The translations under genes and the position numbers were made by a program. Of a stretch of DNA of 64,000 nucleotides, positions 42,268-51,265 are shown in pieces. Each line of letters starts with the position of its first letter. Position 1 is the first letter of the stretch. The stretch comes from JAJYKN01 sp035516155 (GTDB lineage: Bacteria > Nitrospirota > UBA9217). The notes beneath the pieces are model-generated. The model saw only the letters and a program-made list of their open reading frames with translations. It made no database searches and was not told the DNA's origin. The stretch is taken from NCBI GenBank assembly GCA_035516155.1, contig DATJAP010000044.1, forward strand, positions 1 through 64,000. The letters are read 5' to 3'.

Positions 42268-44163
42268 CTATTTGAGCTCCGCGACGACGTCATCCGCCGC
42301 CCTGAGCGAGGCATTCGATGTGAAGAAGAGCACCTGGGTTTTCGCACCGAGCGCGCGCAGTATCTGGCATGCCGCCTGCTGCCGTGCAGGATCAAAACCG
42401 GCAAGCGCATCGTCCAAAACAAAGGAAAGTCGCAGTTTCCCCGCCAGCGCCTCTACCAATCCGGCTCTGAAGCAGAAATATACGAGCGCCTTCGTGCCAT
42501 GGCTGAGATCGTCGACTTTTAAGACTGAATCATCCTTCGCATGCACGACCATCGGGCCATTATGGTCGAGTTCAACCCGCACATACCTGCCGCCCGTGAC
42601 GGCTGACAAATTTCTCTGCGTTGCTGCTTCGACTGCAGCCAATAGCGTATCCATTTCAATGCCACTGATCCTGCTGGCAATATCCAATTCGGCAACCCCG
42701 TCTGATGGTACGGAGGGCGCTGCGTTAAATTCGGTCGGCAGGTCCACTTCCCCGCTCACGCCCGCCCATCCCGTCCCGGAAGACGATAACTCGGACTCCA
42801 GCCGTTCGATATCCTGCCTGATGCTATAAGTATCCACGGCATAATGGGCAACAGCCCGCGCCGCCTCTTCCAGCCGGCGAACCTCATCCTGCTGTTTTTG
42901 GCTCTGCTGCCGCAGAGACTCAGGCGTCACGCCGCCGAGAATGCGTTGACGCACCTCCTCCTGGTCTTGAAGCAGTGACCGCAAATGGCGGTAATTCTCC
43001 GCTTTTTCCTTAAGCTCTCCCGTGGTCGCCGCTCCGATGGAACGCGTGTAGCCCGCGACAACAGCGCCGTCGTGCACGGCCTCTCGTTCCAACACAGTAA
43101 GTTCATTCTGGACGGTGTCCGCTTCCTTCTTCACGGCCTTGAATTGCGCGTTTTTTCGCGAACTGTTATACCAGGAAGTGGCCATGAGTATCAGTGAAAG
43201 AAATATCCCGATCGGGAACAGGTATGCATAGGCAGCAGTCAGGATGTACAATCCGACCACCAGTGACAGGATACCGAGAACCGCTCCGAGAAGAAACAAC
43301 TTATTCGTTGCGAAATTGGACATCGGGATGCTTGACAGCTGAATGTTTAGCCCTTCAAGCTCCCTGCGAAGGTCCTCTGCATCGGCCCTCTTCTGTCCCT
43401 GGTGACGCTCGTGCTCCTCAAGCACCTCATTCAGATTCCCCGGAAGGGTTTCACACGCCTTGAGTTCTGCCAGGGAAGATTCGATCTCTGCGTTCTTTTT
43501 TTCGATCTCGTCAAGCGAGGCCAGTTTCTTATTGATTTCTTCCTGGGCAAGTCTTGCCGACTGGTAGCGGTAGTCAGCATCCGCTGCATCCTCTGCTTTA
43601 CGCAGGGTCTCGCGCAGCTCCGCAAGCCTTGTCTGGGCAGCGGAATCTTTCACCGCGGCCTCGGGCGCTGATTTGGGCAGCGAAGCCCGACTTGTTGCCG
43701 CAGCAGCCGGCGCTCCAGGCACGGAACGGTTGTGGAAATGTTCGCGCCGGAGCACGAACACCTTCCCATAATCCTCCTCCGGCACGTCGGAGATAAGACC
43801 TCTCATGAATTTTGTCGTGTTGTCCCAGTCCTTATGCACAAGGTTAAACTCTTTGGTGGCCGGATTATACTTCGAAAGGTTCACCGCGCTCTTCACAAAA
43901 TCCTGGATCACGCGGTAGTATAAGCCGTCACTGGAGCATACCACAAGGGCGCTCCGTGAAGCATCAGGCGTATATCTTGATATGAGAGTTTCCCCGGTCC
44001 TTGCCTGGTTGGAGGGGAAAAGCAGGCGCTGCAGCGTGTCGACAGCCGTGGTTTTTCCCGATTCATTGCCGGCAATGACTATGTTAAAACCGTTCTGGAA
44101 TCTCAGGCGCGCTAGTTCACGGATTCCACGCACGCCCTGTATCACAAGTTCCACAAGGAACAT
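42268..44163 (-). CDS. Rad50/YhaN-like ABC ATPase with a central membrane-spanning segment
   Basis: 631 residues. N-terminal Walker A AGNESGKTT (31-39); coiled coil (about 180-275); a strongly hydrophobic pair of helices (residues about 288-330, FLLGAVLGILSLVVGLYILT and AYLFPIGIFLSLILMAT); a second coiled coil (about 335-460); C-terminal ABC signature LSHGTKALVYF (553-563) and Walker B LSFVLDDALAGFD (579-591). This is the SMC/Rad50/YhaN architecture, but the hinge or zinc hook is replaced by membrane helices. No SbcD/YhaO nuclease is adjacent. Its start has a standard site. It ends directly at tmk. Function unknown; DNA or membrane maintenance is inference. Confidence 0.85.
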   Translation of the reverse strand: MFLVELVIQGVRGIRELARLRFQNGFNIVIAGNESGKTTAVDTLQRLLFPSNQARTGETLISRYTPDASRSALVVCSSDGLYYRVIQDFVKSAVNLSKYNPATKEFNLVHKDWDNTTKFMRGLISDVPEEDYGKVFVLRREHFHNRSVPGAPAAAATSRASLPKSAPEAAVKDSAAQTRLAELRETLRKAEDAADADYRYQSARLAQEEINKKLASLDEIEKKNAEIESSLAELKACETLPGNLNEVLEEHERHQGQKRADAEDLRRELEGLNIQLSSIPMSNFATNKLFLLGAVLGILSLVVGLYILTAAYAYLFPIGIFLSLILMATSWYNSSRKNAQFKAVKKEADTVQNELTVLEREAVHDGAVVAGYTRSIGAATTGELKEKAENYRHLRSLLQDQEEVRQRILGGVTPESLRQQSQKQQDEVRRLEEAARAVAHYAVDTYSIRQDIERLESELSSSGTGWAGVSGEVDLPTEFNAAPSVPSDGVAELDIASRISGIEMDTLLAAVEAATQRNLSAVTGGRYVRVELDHNGPMVVHAKDDSVLKVDDLSHGTKALVYFCFRAGLVEALAGKLRLSFVLDDALAGFDPARQQAACQILRALGAKTQVLFFTSNASLRAADDVVAELK

Positions 44164-44244
44164 AGACCGTGCTCCTTTCTCTCATTAATGAAGCTTCTTA
44201 ATATATCGCAAGTAGGCTAAAGATGCAACAGGGAAAAGCTCCGG

Positions 44245-45768
44245 CTACAGCATCGTAAGCGCTTTCTTGAGCGCCTCCGCCTTCTCGATCGTCTCCCGGT
44301 ATTCCGCCTCGGGGTCGGAGTCGGCGACGATCCCGGCACCGACCTGCAGGTACGCGATTCCATCCTTTACAACAAACGTCCGGATGATGATATTCATATC
44401 CATATCGCCAGTATTCGAAAAATAGCCGATGGACCCAGTATAGAGCCCGCGCGCAACCGGCTCAAGTTCGTCGATGATCTCCATACAGCGCACCTTCGGC
44501 ACTCCCGTTATCGTGCCACCGGGGAAAACAGCGCGAACAAGGTCGAAAGCATCCTTCCCCGGTGCAAGTTTACCGCGAATATTCGAAACAATATGAATCA
44601 CATGGGAATAGTTCTCGACGACCATGATTTCATCGACGACAACCGAGCCGTAAGAGCACACTTTCCCGAGATCGTTCCGCTCCAGGTCCAGCAGCATAAT
44701 ATGCTCCGCGCGCTCCTTCTCGCTCGTCAAGAGCTCCGTGGAGAGCTCCCGCATTTCCGCCTGATCGCCGCCCCTGCGGCGAGTGCCCGCAATCGGTCGC
44801 GTGTCGGCAACCCCTTCGCGCAGCCGGATAAGCCGCTCCGGCGAGGAACTCACCAGCTGGAGATCTCCGAAATCTAGATAAGCGGCGAATGGTGACGGGT
44901 TGACGGTTCGCAGAATTTTGTACAAACTGAGCGTGTCGGTCCCGTCGATAGTCGTAGAGAATCGCTGGGACAAATTGGCCTGATAGATGTCTCCCGCCGA
45001 GATGTACTCTTTGCATCGGATGACCATGGCCTCAAATTCGGTCTGGCTCAGACCGGCGGAAAGAGCAAACTCCCTCCCCCTCGTAACCGGGTGCAGGGCG
45101 CCATCGCGACATGCAGCCGATTCCATCCGGATGACGGTTGTTCTCAGTCTTTCCCTGGCTTCATCGAAAATCCGTTCCCACTGACCCGGTTCAGGCCGCC
45201 TGAAACCCAGCTCCTGCTCCCGCGCCCCTGGGTTCACGATCACCCAAGCCTTGTTCAGGACATGGTCAAAAGCGACCACGAGATCGACAAAAATGAAGCA
45301 GGCTTCGGGGACATCGACATCGGCTGCTGCCTGGCGAGGCAGCTTTTCAAACTGATGGGAAAAATCGTAGGAGAAGTATCCGACAGCACCACCAGTAAAA
45401 GGGGGCAAGCCAGGAATGCGAAAGGTCCGGTAATTACTAAGCAATTCGCGAAGTTTATCTAGTGGCTTTCGCTTCGTCGTGGCCCGACTACCGTATTTCC
45501 CTTCGGGAGTTTTCGGCAGAATAAGTTCTACTGTGTCGCCACGGGATTTAAAAATCAGATAAGGATCGGCGGTTACGAACGAATATCTCCCGGTTTTCTC
45601 GTTAACACGCGCGCTTTCAAGCAGGACAGGATAACCGTCATGGCGCAGAACTTCGAGTGCTATCAACGGTGTAAATCCCTGAACGCAGATTTCCGAGGCC
45701 AGGGGCATGATAACGCCCTGCCGGAGCTGCTCAAAAAATCCTTTTTTTGTGGGGTTTAGAATATCCAT
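44245..45768 (-). CDS. pabB: Chorismate-utilising enzyme: aminodeoxychorismate (or anthranilate) synthase component I
   Basis: 507 residues. The N-terminal Anth_synt_I_N domain (SYSFVTADPYLIF-type, GGAVGYFSYDF) and a full chorismate-binding domain (YISAGDIYQANLSQRF, SSSPERLIRLR, AGTRRRGG, IMLLDLERNDLGKVC, SHVIHIVSNIRGKLA, FPGGTITGVPKVRCMEII, GAGIVADSDPEAEYRET). PIAGT has Ala where E. coli PabB has its active-site Lys, a feature of TrpE, but DLERND and overall style look like Nitrospirota/deltaproteobacterial PabB. No glutamine amidotransferase is adjacent. pABA synthesis fits the folate cluster at 49-52 kb. The pabB/trpE choice is not certain. Confidence 0.75.
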   Translation of the reverse strand: MDILNPTKKGFFEQLRQGVIMPLASEICVQGFTPLIALEVLRHDGYPVLLESARVNEKTGRYSFVTADPYLIFKSRGDTVELILPKTPEGKYGSRATTKRKPLDKLRELLSNYRTFRIPGLPPFTGGAVGYFSYDFSHQFEKLPRQAAADVDVPEACFIFVDLVVAFDHVLNKAWVIVNPGAREQELGFRRPEPGQWERIFDEARERLRTTVIRMESAACRDGALHPVTRGREFALSAGLSQTEFEAMVIRCKEYISAGDIYQANLSQRFSTTIDGTDTLSLYKILRTVNPSPFAAYLDFGDLQLVSSSPERLIRLREGVADTRPIAGTRRRGGDQAEMRELSTELLTSEKERAEHIMLLDLERNDLGKVCSYGSVVVDEIMVVENYSHVIHIVSNIRGKLAPGKDAFDLVRAVFPGGTITGVPKVRCMEIIDELEPVARGLYTGSIGYFSNTGDMDMNIIIRTFVVKDGIAYLQVGAGIVADSDPEAEYRETIEKAEALKKALTML

Positions 45769-45782
45769 GCGTAACCTGCGAA

Positions 45783-45811
45783 ATTGTAAAGATAATTCAA
45801 CGGTTGGTCAA
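45783..45811 (-). promoter_or_regulatory. Sigma70-type promoter of the pabB gene
   Basis: Minus strand TTGACC (45811-45806), 17-nt spacer, TACAAT (45788-45783), placing the transcript start almost at the ATG (45768). No attenuator-like leader peptide is visible, which argues slightly against a trpE role. Confidence 0.55.
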
Positions 45812-46428
45812 GACAATTCTGGGAGAATAATCCAGCAAACGTACCGAGAATATGGTATATTATTAGTAAGAGATTAGGCACTCGTAAACGTTCTTTGAAG
45901 ATATGAAGAATTCAGATGGCGTTGCCGAACCAGCACCGATAGGTGTACAGATGATAACCCGTTATAAAGGGGATCAGGCACCGGAAATGATGGAGCGCCG
46001 AAGCCGGAGAGAGGACAGCAAGTTGGGCGGTCAGACTCCCGGTTGATTCACAGGCATCCACAGGAAGGAAGAGCCGAAGACCCTAAGGTGCGGGCGTACA
46101 CGGGAAGAGGCGAGGAGTCATTTACACACACGACGCTTCATAGGGTCTGCAAAGCGGAGCCGCAGAAGCAGGATGTACTTCCCGCAGTAGACGCAGCTCA
46201 ACGGAATATCAAGACCGGTTCGGGGGCAACGCCTTTTTTTATGGCCTTTTTCATCACAAGGTTTTCCTCTCGGTAATATATTTATTTCCCAATACTATAC
46301 TAGATCGTAATCGTAAATAAACGTTAATCCGACTTGTTCAGAAGCACATAGCTGAAGCTTGGCTATTGTGCAACATTTAATAACTCCCTAAGACAATCCA
46401 GAAATATACTTATATCCACATCTTCCCC
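45812..46428. other. Unassigned intergenic region with possible RNA structure
   Basis: About 620 bases between divergent pabB and ybgC. A GC-richer core (about 45930-46160) contains short self-complementary pieces such as CACC-GATA-GGTG, but I could not match it to SRP RNA, 6S, tmRNA, RNase P or a known riboswitch. Frames within it look random. Confidence 0.35.
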
Positions 46429-46457
46429 TCGACAAAAAGCCAATTTTATTTTAAACT
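46429..46457 (+). promoter_or_regulatory. Sigma70-type promoter upstream of ybgC
   Basis: TCGACA (46429-46434), 17-nt spacer, TAAACT (46452-46457); about 46 bases from the predicted start to the ATG at 46510. Confidence 0.4.
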
Positions 46458-46509
46458 GATCCCGTTTCTTGAACTCGCGATTTGATGACCTGCCCAAAGG
46501 GAGTTTGCC

Positions 46510-46902
46510 ATGAACCATACCATGGACGTTCATATCTACTATGAGGACACGGACTGCGGCGGAGTTGTCTATTATGCTAACTATCTGCGTTACATGGAAC
46601 GGGCGCGCACAGAGTATCTAGCGTCGAGGGGGTACTCGGTCAAAAAACTCATGGACGAAGGCACGATCTTCATGGTGCTCCGGGTTGAGATCGATTACAA
46701 GTCCCCTGCGCGATATGGCGACATCATCGAAATCGAGACTTGGGTAAGGGATGTGACCCGGGTGACAATGATGTTCGAGCATATCATGCGGGAGAAAACA
46801 TCAGGCCGAGTCTTTGTGGAATGCCGCGCAAAGGTTGTGTGTGTCGACAAGAATGGCAGGCCAAAGCGCTTGCCTGACGACTACGTAGAAAAAATGAGAT
46901 GA
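46510..46902 (+). CDS. ybgC: YbgC/4-hydroxybenzoyl-CoA thioesterase-family acyl-CoA thioesterase
   Basis: 130 residues, hot-dog fold. HIYYEDTDCGGVVYYANYLRYMERARTEYL carries the conserved catalytic Asp (YEDTD.GGVVYYANYL), then FMVLRVEIDYKSPARYGDIIEIETWV. YbgC hydrolyses acyl-CoA thioesters; in Tol-Pal contexts it interacts with lipid synthesis, but here it is coupled to a methyltransferase. GGGAG precedes the ATG. Its TGA overlaps the next ATG. Confidence 0.92.
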   Translation: MNHTMDVHIYYEDTDCGGVVYYANYLRYMERARTEYLASRGYSVKKLMDEGTIFMVLRVEIDYKSPARYGDIIEIETWVRDVTRVTMMFEHIMREKTSGRVFVECRAKVVCVDKNGRPKRLPDDYVEKMR

Positions 46903-47639
46903 ACTCCTTTACCCACGACCAAATCGCGCTTCGCGGGGCAGGCATGGTGAATATTACACAGCCTGAAAAAGGCGCCCGCTTCACGCTGGACAGTCTCCTT
47001 CTCGCCGACTTCTGCCGCTTCAAACCCCGGGACGCCATTCTGGAACCGGGATCGGGTACGGGAGTCATATCTCTCCTTCTCGCAAAAAAGTACCCGCGCG
47101 CATCCGTTGTTTCCGTCGAGGTGCAGGCCACTGTTGCCAAGCTTTGTTCCCAAAATATAGCGGATAATGGCCTCGACGGCCGCATTGTATTGCTCAACCA
47201 GGACATCAGGGAAATTCATCGTTCCCTGAAGCCCGCCTCCTTTGATGCTATTGTTGCCAATCCGCCCTATTCACGGATAGGAACCGGTAGACAGAGCCCT
47301 GTTCAGGATCGGTCGACGTCACGTCATGACCGGTTGGGGACGATACAAGCCTGGTTAGACCTTCGGATTTTTCTCAGGAACAGAGGCCGCTATTTCCTCG
47401 TCTTCCCCGCTGGCCGTACAGCGGAAATTCTTTCGTTGCTGCGAGCGGGAAAACTGGAGCCCAAGCGCATTCGGTTCGTCCATACGCGGCAGGATAATCC
47501 AGCTTTGCTTATCTTGATCGAAGCAATGAAGTCAGCAGGCCCCGGCCTTGAAGTCCTTGCGCCGCTCATTGTGCATGAAGCCGGAGGCTTTTCCCCGGAA
47601 ATGCGGCAAATCTACGATGCTGAACTCTCCCACCACTAA
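46899..47639 (+). CDS. TrmN6-like tRNA1(Val) adenine-N6 methyltransferase
   Basis: 246 residues. Class I SAM methyltransferase: AILEPGSGTGVISLLLAKKYP (SAM-binding motif I), VVSVEVQ, and IVANPPYSRIGTGRQSP with the NPPY motif of N6-adenine/exocyclic-amine methyltransferases. The N-terminus ITQPEKGARFTLDSLLLADFC ('Q...GyrfsiDs.LLA.F') is typical of TrmN6/YfiC, which methylates A37 of tRNA1-Val. Overlaps the thioesterase by 4 bases. Confidence 0.85.
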   Translation: MNSFTHDQIALRGAGMVNITQPEKGARFTLDSLLLADFCRFKPRDAILEPGSGTGVISLLLAKKYPRASVVSVEVQATVAKLCSQNIADNGLDGRIVLLNQDIREIHRSLKPASFDAIVANPPYSRIGTGRQSPVQDRSTSRHDRLGTIQAWLDLRIFLRNRGRYFLVFPAGRTAEILSLLRAGKLEPKRIRFVHTRQDNPALLILIEAMKSAGPGLEVLAPLIVHEAGGFSPEMRQIYDAELSHH

Positions 47640-47919
47640 ATCACTTGCTCAATTGTAGTGGGGGTTTCACAATTCTCGACGGTTGCGTTCTGAAGACTTT
47701 CGTCCTTAACCCATCTTACTATCATTTCCCTGTGCATCACTTCGTCCGGTTCCTTGGGAAACCCCGTCCGCTTGACCCCTTCTGGCGTTTCAGGTCCGCC
47801 GCATCTTCCCGACGAACTGTGATATAGTTATAATAGACCATAAAAAGAGGCTTTTTCACCGTTCTGAGATGAAATATCTCGGGAGCCAGTCGAAATGCAA
47901 TATCGGGTGGAGGTTCTCA

Positions 47920-49125
47920 ATGGCCGGCGCAGCATATACTTATATAATAATCGGATCAGGATTGGCTGGAGTATCTGCCATGGACGGCATCCGGGAGCGG
48001 GACAATAAGGGTGGCATCCTGCTCATCGGCGCAGAAAAACACCTTCCCTATGACCGACCGCCGCTTTCGAAAAAGCTCTGGTTTGGCAAAAAGAAAGTCG
48101 AAGAAATCTTTCTTCATGATCAGAGTTATTACGACCGTAAGGATGTCACCCTGGCATCAGGCGTCTCAGTGACCTCGATTGATGCGAAGCAGAAATCCAT
48201 TACGACAAACAAGGGGAACACCTACTACTATCAAAAGCTCCTCCTCGCAACCGGCGGCGTGCCCCGGACCATGAACCTGCCGGGAGGCGACTTGGAAGGC
48301 ATTTTTTATTTCCGTACGCTCGACGATTATCTGAGATTGCGGCAGGAGTCATCAGAAGGGAAAACTGCCGTTGTCGTCGGCGGCGGCTTCATCGGTTCGG
48401 AACTCGCCGCGGCTCTGACAATTAACAGAGTAAAGGTGACCATGATTTACCCTGAGCCCGTCCTCGTCAGCCGGGTCTTCCCCGGGTACCTGGGCAAGGC
48501 GATTCGGGACGATTACCTTAACCGGGGAGTAACACTTCTGGCAGGAGAAAAGCCCGCTTCATTCAGCAAAAAAGGAAACGAGTTTATTACCCGCACCGAA
48601 AGCGGGAAGGAGATCACATCAGATATGGTGGTTGTGGGCATCGGGATAGTGCTTTCCCTTGATTTGCCTCGGAAGGCCGGCTTGCAGACAGCCAATGGAA
48701 TTATTGTAGATGAATATCTTCAGACATCGCTCCCTGATATTTATGCAGCGGGGGACAATGCGTTCTTTCCCTACCGGGCCCTGGGGAAACAAATGCGCGT
48801 TGAGCACTGGGACAATGCCCTCAACCAGGGAAAGTGGGCAGGACGAAACATGGCCGGCGCCGGGATGCCTTATACGTACATGCCCTACTTTTTCTCGGAC
48901 CTATTCGATTTCGGATACGAGGCCGTCGGGGAGGTAGACTCACAGCTTGAAACCTTCGCAGACTGGCAGAAGGAAAACGAGAAGGGGGTGATTTACTACC
49001 TCAGGGACGGCAAGGTCAGGGGCGCGATAATGTGCAATGTCTGGGATAAAGTCGACGCTGCGCGCACGCTGATCCAAGCTGATCAACGCGTAACAAAGAA
49101 GAGTCTGCGTGGAATGATTGGGTAA
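47920..49125 (+). CDS. FAD/NAD(P)H-dependent oxidoreductase (ferredoxin reductase/rubredoxin reductase-like)
   Basis: 401 residues from the ATG at 47920 (GGAGG upstream), not the earlier in-frame ATG at 47869. Two Rossmann folds: TYIIIGSGLAGVSAMDGIRE for FAD and TAVVVGGGFIGSELAAAL for NAD(P)H; ATG-motif LLLATGGVPRTM; C-terminal FAD Asp in IYAAGDNAFFP. VEHWDNALNQGKWAGRNMAG is typical of the monodehydroascorbate/ferredoxin reductase (AIF-like) group. The redox partner is not encoded nearby. A TATAAT at 47829-47834 may be its -10 element. Confidence 0.87.
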   Translation: MAGAAYTYIIIGSGLAGVSAMDGIRERDNKGGILLIGAEKHLPYDRPPLSKKLWFGKKKVEEIFLHDQSYYDRKDVTLASGVSVTSIDAKQKSITTNKGNTYYYQKLLLATGGVPRTMNLPGGDLEGIFYFRTLDDYLRLRQESSEGKTAVVVGGGFIGSELAAALTINRVKVTMIYPEPVLVSRVFPGYLGKAIRDDYLNRGVTLLAGEKPASFSKKGNEFITRTESGKEITSDMVVVGIGIVLSLDLPRKAGLQTANGIIVDEYLQTSLPDIYAAGDNAFFPYRALGKQMRVEHWDNALNQGKWAGRNMAGAGMPYTYMPYFFSDLFDFGYEAVGEVDSQLETFADWQKENEKGVIYYLRDGKVRGAIMCNVWDKVDAARTLIQADQRVTKKSLRGMIG

Positions 49126-49229
49126 AACAAGAACTACCGACGAGCGCTTTAATATGCCGTGAACTATATCCGCGACATTGATCATTCGTCGTCGGCGGAT
49201 CGCGGTGATATCGATCTGAGGAGGCTACC

Positions 49230-49577
49230 ATGAAACTGGCATTGCAAACGGCAAAACCCATAACAAAAAGCACCCCTCCCCTTTCACGGCAGGACGTTGT
49301 GCTGCTCCTTCGTGAAATCCCCGAGTGGTCGCTGGGTGAACAGACAATCGGAAGGCAATTTCTCTTCAAGGATTTCCGGACCGCCATGGACTTCGTGAAT
49401 GGCGTCGCCCTGATTGCGAACAAGCAGGACCATCACCCCGATATGTTCATTTCCTACAACAAGGTACAGCTGACCCTGTCGACGCATAATATCGGCGGTT
49501 TGACACTGAACGATTTTATCGTGGCTGCGAAGATAGACGCTCTTGCAAACCAGCCACGAATCAGGAAGGCCGCGTGA
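49230..49577 (+). CDS. phhB: Pterin-4a-carbinolamine dehydratase (PCD)
   Basis: 115 residues. LLLREIPEWSLGEQTIGRQFLFKDFRTAMDFVNGVALIANKQDHHPDMFISYNKVQLTLSTHNIGGLTLNDFIVAAKID has the conserved HHPD and THxxGGLTxxDF segments. PCD regenerates or removes the 4a-hydroxy adduct of tetrahydropterins. No aromatic amino-acid hydroxylase is visible here, so its job may be in pterin turnover or molybdopterin-related repair (PCD-like proteins). GGAGG precedes the ATG. The next gene starts at GTGA overlapping its stop. Confidence 0.93.
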   Translation: MKLALQTAKPITKSTPPLSRQDVVLLLREIPEWSLGEQTIGRQFLFKDFRTAMDFVNGVALIANKQDHHPDMFISYNKVQLTLSTHNIGGLTLNDFIVAAKIDALANQPRIRKAA

Positions 49578-50362
49578 CAAGCCATATCACGGACCGAAGC
49601 GTTCCTAAGCCGCTGGAGGGCAAAATCGCGCTGATTACCGGCGCAAGCAAGCGCATCGGCCGCGCAATCGCGATCGCGCTTGCTGAAGAGGGAGTGGGCA
49701 TCGTGGCTCATGACCGAAGCGCCCTGGAGGGGGAGATTGTGAAGGTCTGTGATGAAGTGGCAGGGTGCGGCGCGAAGTCGTGGAAAATCATCGCAGATCT
49801 GGAGAAAAAGGAGGACTATGAGTCGCTCATTTCACGGTCGATCCAGACAGCGGGATCGCTTGAAATCCTCATCAACAACGCATCCATCTTCTTTCCCAGT
49901 ACCATTGCGGACGTAGGCTTCAGGGACATTACGCGGCACGTGCAGGTGAACGCTTGGACGCCTTTTGTCCTTTGCCGCGAATTCGCCAGGCTCGGGGGCC
50001 GCGGAAAGATCATAAACCTGCTTGATACAAGGATTGCCGGCTACGACCGGGAGCACGTAGCATACATCCTAAGCAAACGGATGCTCGCAACAATGACCAG
50101 AATGTGCGCCCTAGAATACGCACCAGCGATTACGGTGAATGGCGTAGCGCCCGGTTTGATCCTCCCCCCTGCGGGAAAAGACGAGGACTATCTTGCGCGA
50201 CTTGCACAAACCATGCCGCTCAGGAGGCACGGGGAGCCCGGTGATGTCACGGGCGCAGTGCTCTATCTACTCGGAAGCGACTATATCACCGGCCAGATAA
50301 TCTATGTCGACGGCGGCCAACATCTTCTGGAGGACGGCAATGGACAGGATTCTAATTGGTGA
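49574..50362 (+). CDS. Pteridine reductase-like SDR (FolM/PTR1 type)
   Basis: 262 residues, GTG start overlapping the phhB TGA. Short-chain dehydrogenase with TGASKRIGRAIAIALAEEG, the T-G-x3-R-x-G variant found in pteridine reductases (FolM, PTR1) rather than the usual TGxxxGxG; ILINNASIFFP (NNAS); catalytic Y-x3-K in VAYILSKRM; ITVNGVAPGLILPP. The Arg in the glycine-rich loop and the folB/folK/folE neighbours support a dihydromonapterin/dihydrofolate reductase role, perhaps substituting for FolA. An exact substrate cannot be fixed from sequence. Confidence 0.8.
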   Translation: MTSHITDRSVPKPLEGKIALITGASKRIGRAIAIALAEEGVGIVAHDRSALEGEIVKVCDEVAGCGAKSWKIIADLEKKEDYESLISRSIQTAGSLEILINNASIFFPSTIADVGFRDITRHVQVNAWTPFVLCREFARLGGRGKIINLLDTRIAGYDREHVAYILSKRMLATMTRMCALEYAPAITVNGVAPGLILPPAGKDEDYLARLAQTMPLRRHGEPGDVTGAVLYLLGSDYITGQIIYVDGGQHLLEDGNGQDSNW

Positions 50363-50705
50363 TCTTCTGGTGCGGTGTATTATCGGCGTGGGCGAGGAAG
50401 AACGGCGCGAACGACAGGATGTCGTGATCAACCTGTCCCTGGCAACGGACTTGAGCAGAGCAGGGAGAAGCGATAATTTCAATGACGCTGTAGACTACCG
50501 CGACCTGAAAAAGCAGATCGTAAATATGGCCGAACAATCGACCTATCACCTTGTGGAGGCCCTGGCCGAGGCGGTTGCAGATATGTGCCTCGTCCATCCG
50601 GCCATATCGCAGGTCCAGGTCCGTGTGGATAAACCCGGAGCCCTGCGATTCGCCAGAAGCGTGGGTGTGGAAATCACGCGGGACCAGCGGAAGAAGGAGC
50701 CATGA
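50340..50705 (+). CDS. folB: Dihydroneopterin aldolase (FolB family)
   Basis: 121 residues from the ATG at 50340, preceded by GGAGG inside the end of the SDR gene (23-base overlap). RILIGDLLVRCIIGVGEEERRERQDVVINLSLATDLSRAGRSDNFNDAVDYRDLKKQIV and TYHLVEALAEAVADMCL match FolB; the Glu/Lys active-site residues lie in GVGEEER and RVDKPGALRFARSV. It converts dihydroneopterin to 6-hydroxymethyl-dihydropterin. FolX epimerases are close relatives. Stop overlaps folK (ATGA). Confidence 0.92.
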   Translation: MDRILIGDLLVRCIIGVGEEERRERQDVVINLSLATDLSRAGRSDNFNDAVDYRDLKKQIVNMAEQSTYHLVEALAEAVADMCLVHPAISQVQVRVDKPGALRFARSVGVEITRDQRKKEP

Positions 50706-51265
50706 CCCGGGCGTTCATAGGCGTAGGGTCCAATATCGAGCCTGCGAAAAACACCGAAAAGGCGATCCGCATGCTTGCCCGTGAAACACAGGTAGTCGGC
50801 GTATCGATGGTGTATCTCACTGAAGCCGAAGGCAGAACCGGGCAGCCGCCCTATTATAATTGCGTGGTCGAAATCGAAACGGATTTGCCGCCAGCCGAAT
50901 TGAAGCATCGGATCCTCCGCGGTATTGAGGCAATGCTTGGACGTATCCGAACCGAAGACAAATACGCTGACAGAACGATCGATCTCGATCTGCTTCTCTA
51001 TGATGATCTTGCTATGGCATCCGGCGATCTTACGCTCCCAGACCCGGATATCGTTCGCAGGCCGTTTTTAGCGGTCCCGCTGCGGGAGCTAATCCCGGGA
51101 TCGACCCTGCCGGGAACCGGTCTCTGCATCGACGACATTGCCGCGAGCCTCGCGGGAAACCCGATGAAACCGCTCGCAAACTACACCGAACAAATCCGAA
51201 AGGACATTCTCCATGATCGAAAACAGGGAACGGGTCGAGACACTAGTACGAGAGCTGCTCGTTGA
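50702..51265 (+). CDS. folK: 6-hydroxymethyl-7,8-dihydropterin pyrophosphokinase
   Basis: 187 residues. RAFIGVGSNIEPAKNTEKAIRML, YYNCVVEIETDLPPAELKHRILRGIEAMLGRIRTEDKYADRTIDLDLLLYDDL includes the LGR.R...GPRtiDlDLl-type motif with the two catalytic Asps (here KYADRTIDLDLL, with Ala in place of the usual Gly-Pro). It transfers pyrophosphate from ATP to hydroxymethyl-dihydropterin. ATGA overlap with folB; folE starts 53 bases before its stop, so the C-terminus is encoded in overlap. Confidence 0.92.
   Translation: MTRAFIGVGSNIEPAKNTEKAIRMLARETQVVGVSMVYLTEAEGRTGQPPYYNCVVEIETDLPPAELKHRILRGIEAMLGRIRTEDKYADRTIDLDLLLYDDLAMASGDLTLPDPDIVRRPFLAVPLRELIPGSTLPGTGLCIDDIAASLAGNPMKPLANYTEQIRKDILHDRKQGTGRDTSTRAAR

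Noticed and set aside
45930..46160. Possible SRP RNA, 6S RNA or RNase P RNA
   Set aside because: A GATCAGGCACCGGAA piece faintly recalls SRP RNA, but the conserved GGUCAGG...GGAAGG...AGCA core and overall folding are absent.
46043..46276. 77-codon plus frame in the pabB-ybgC gap
   Set aside because: No ribosome site or homology; composition looks like non-coding sequence.
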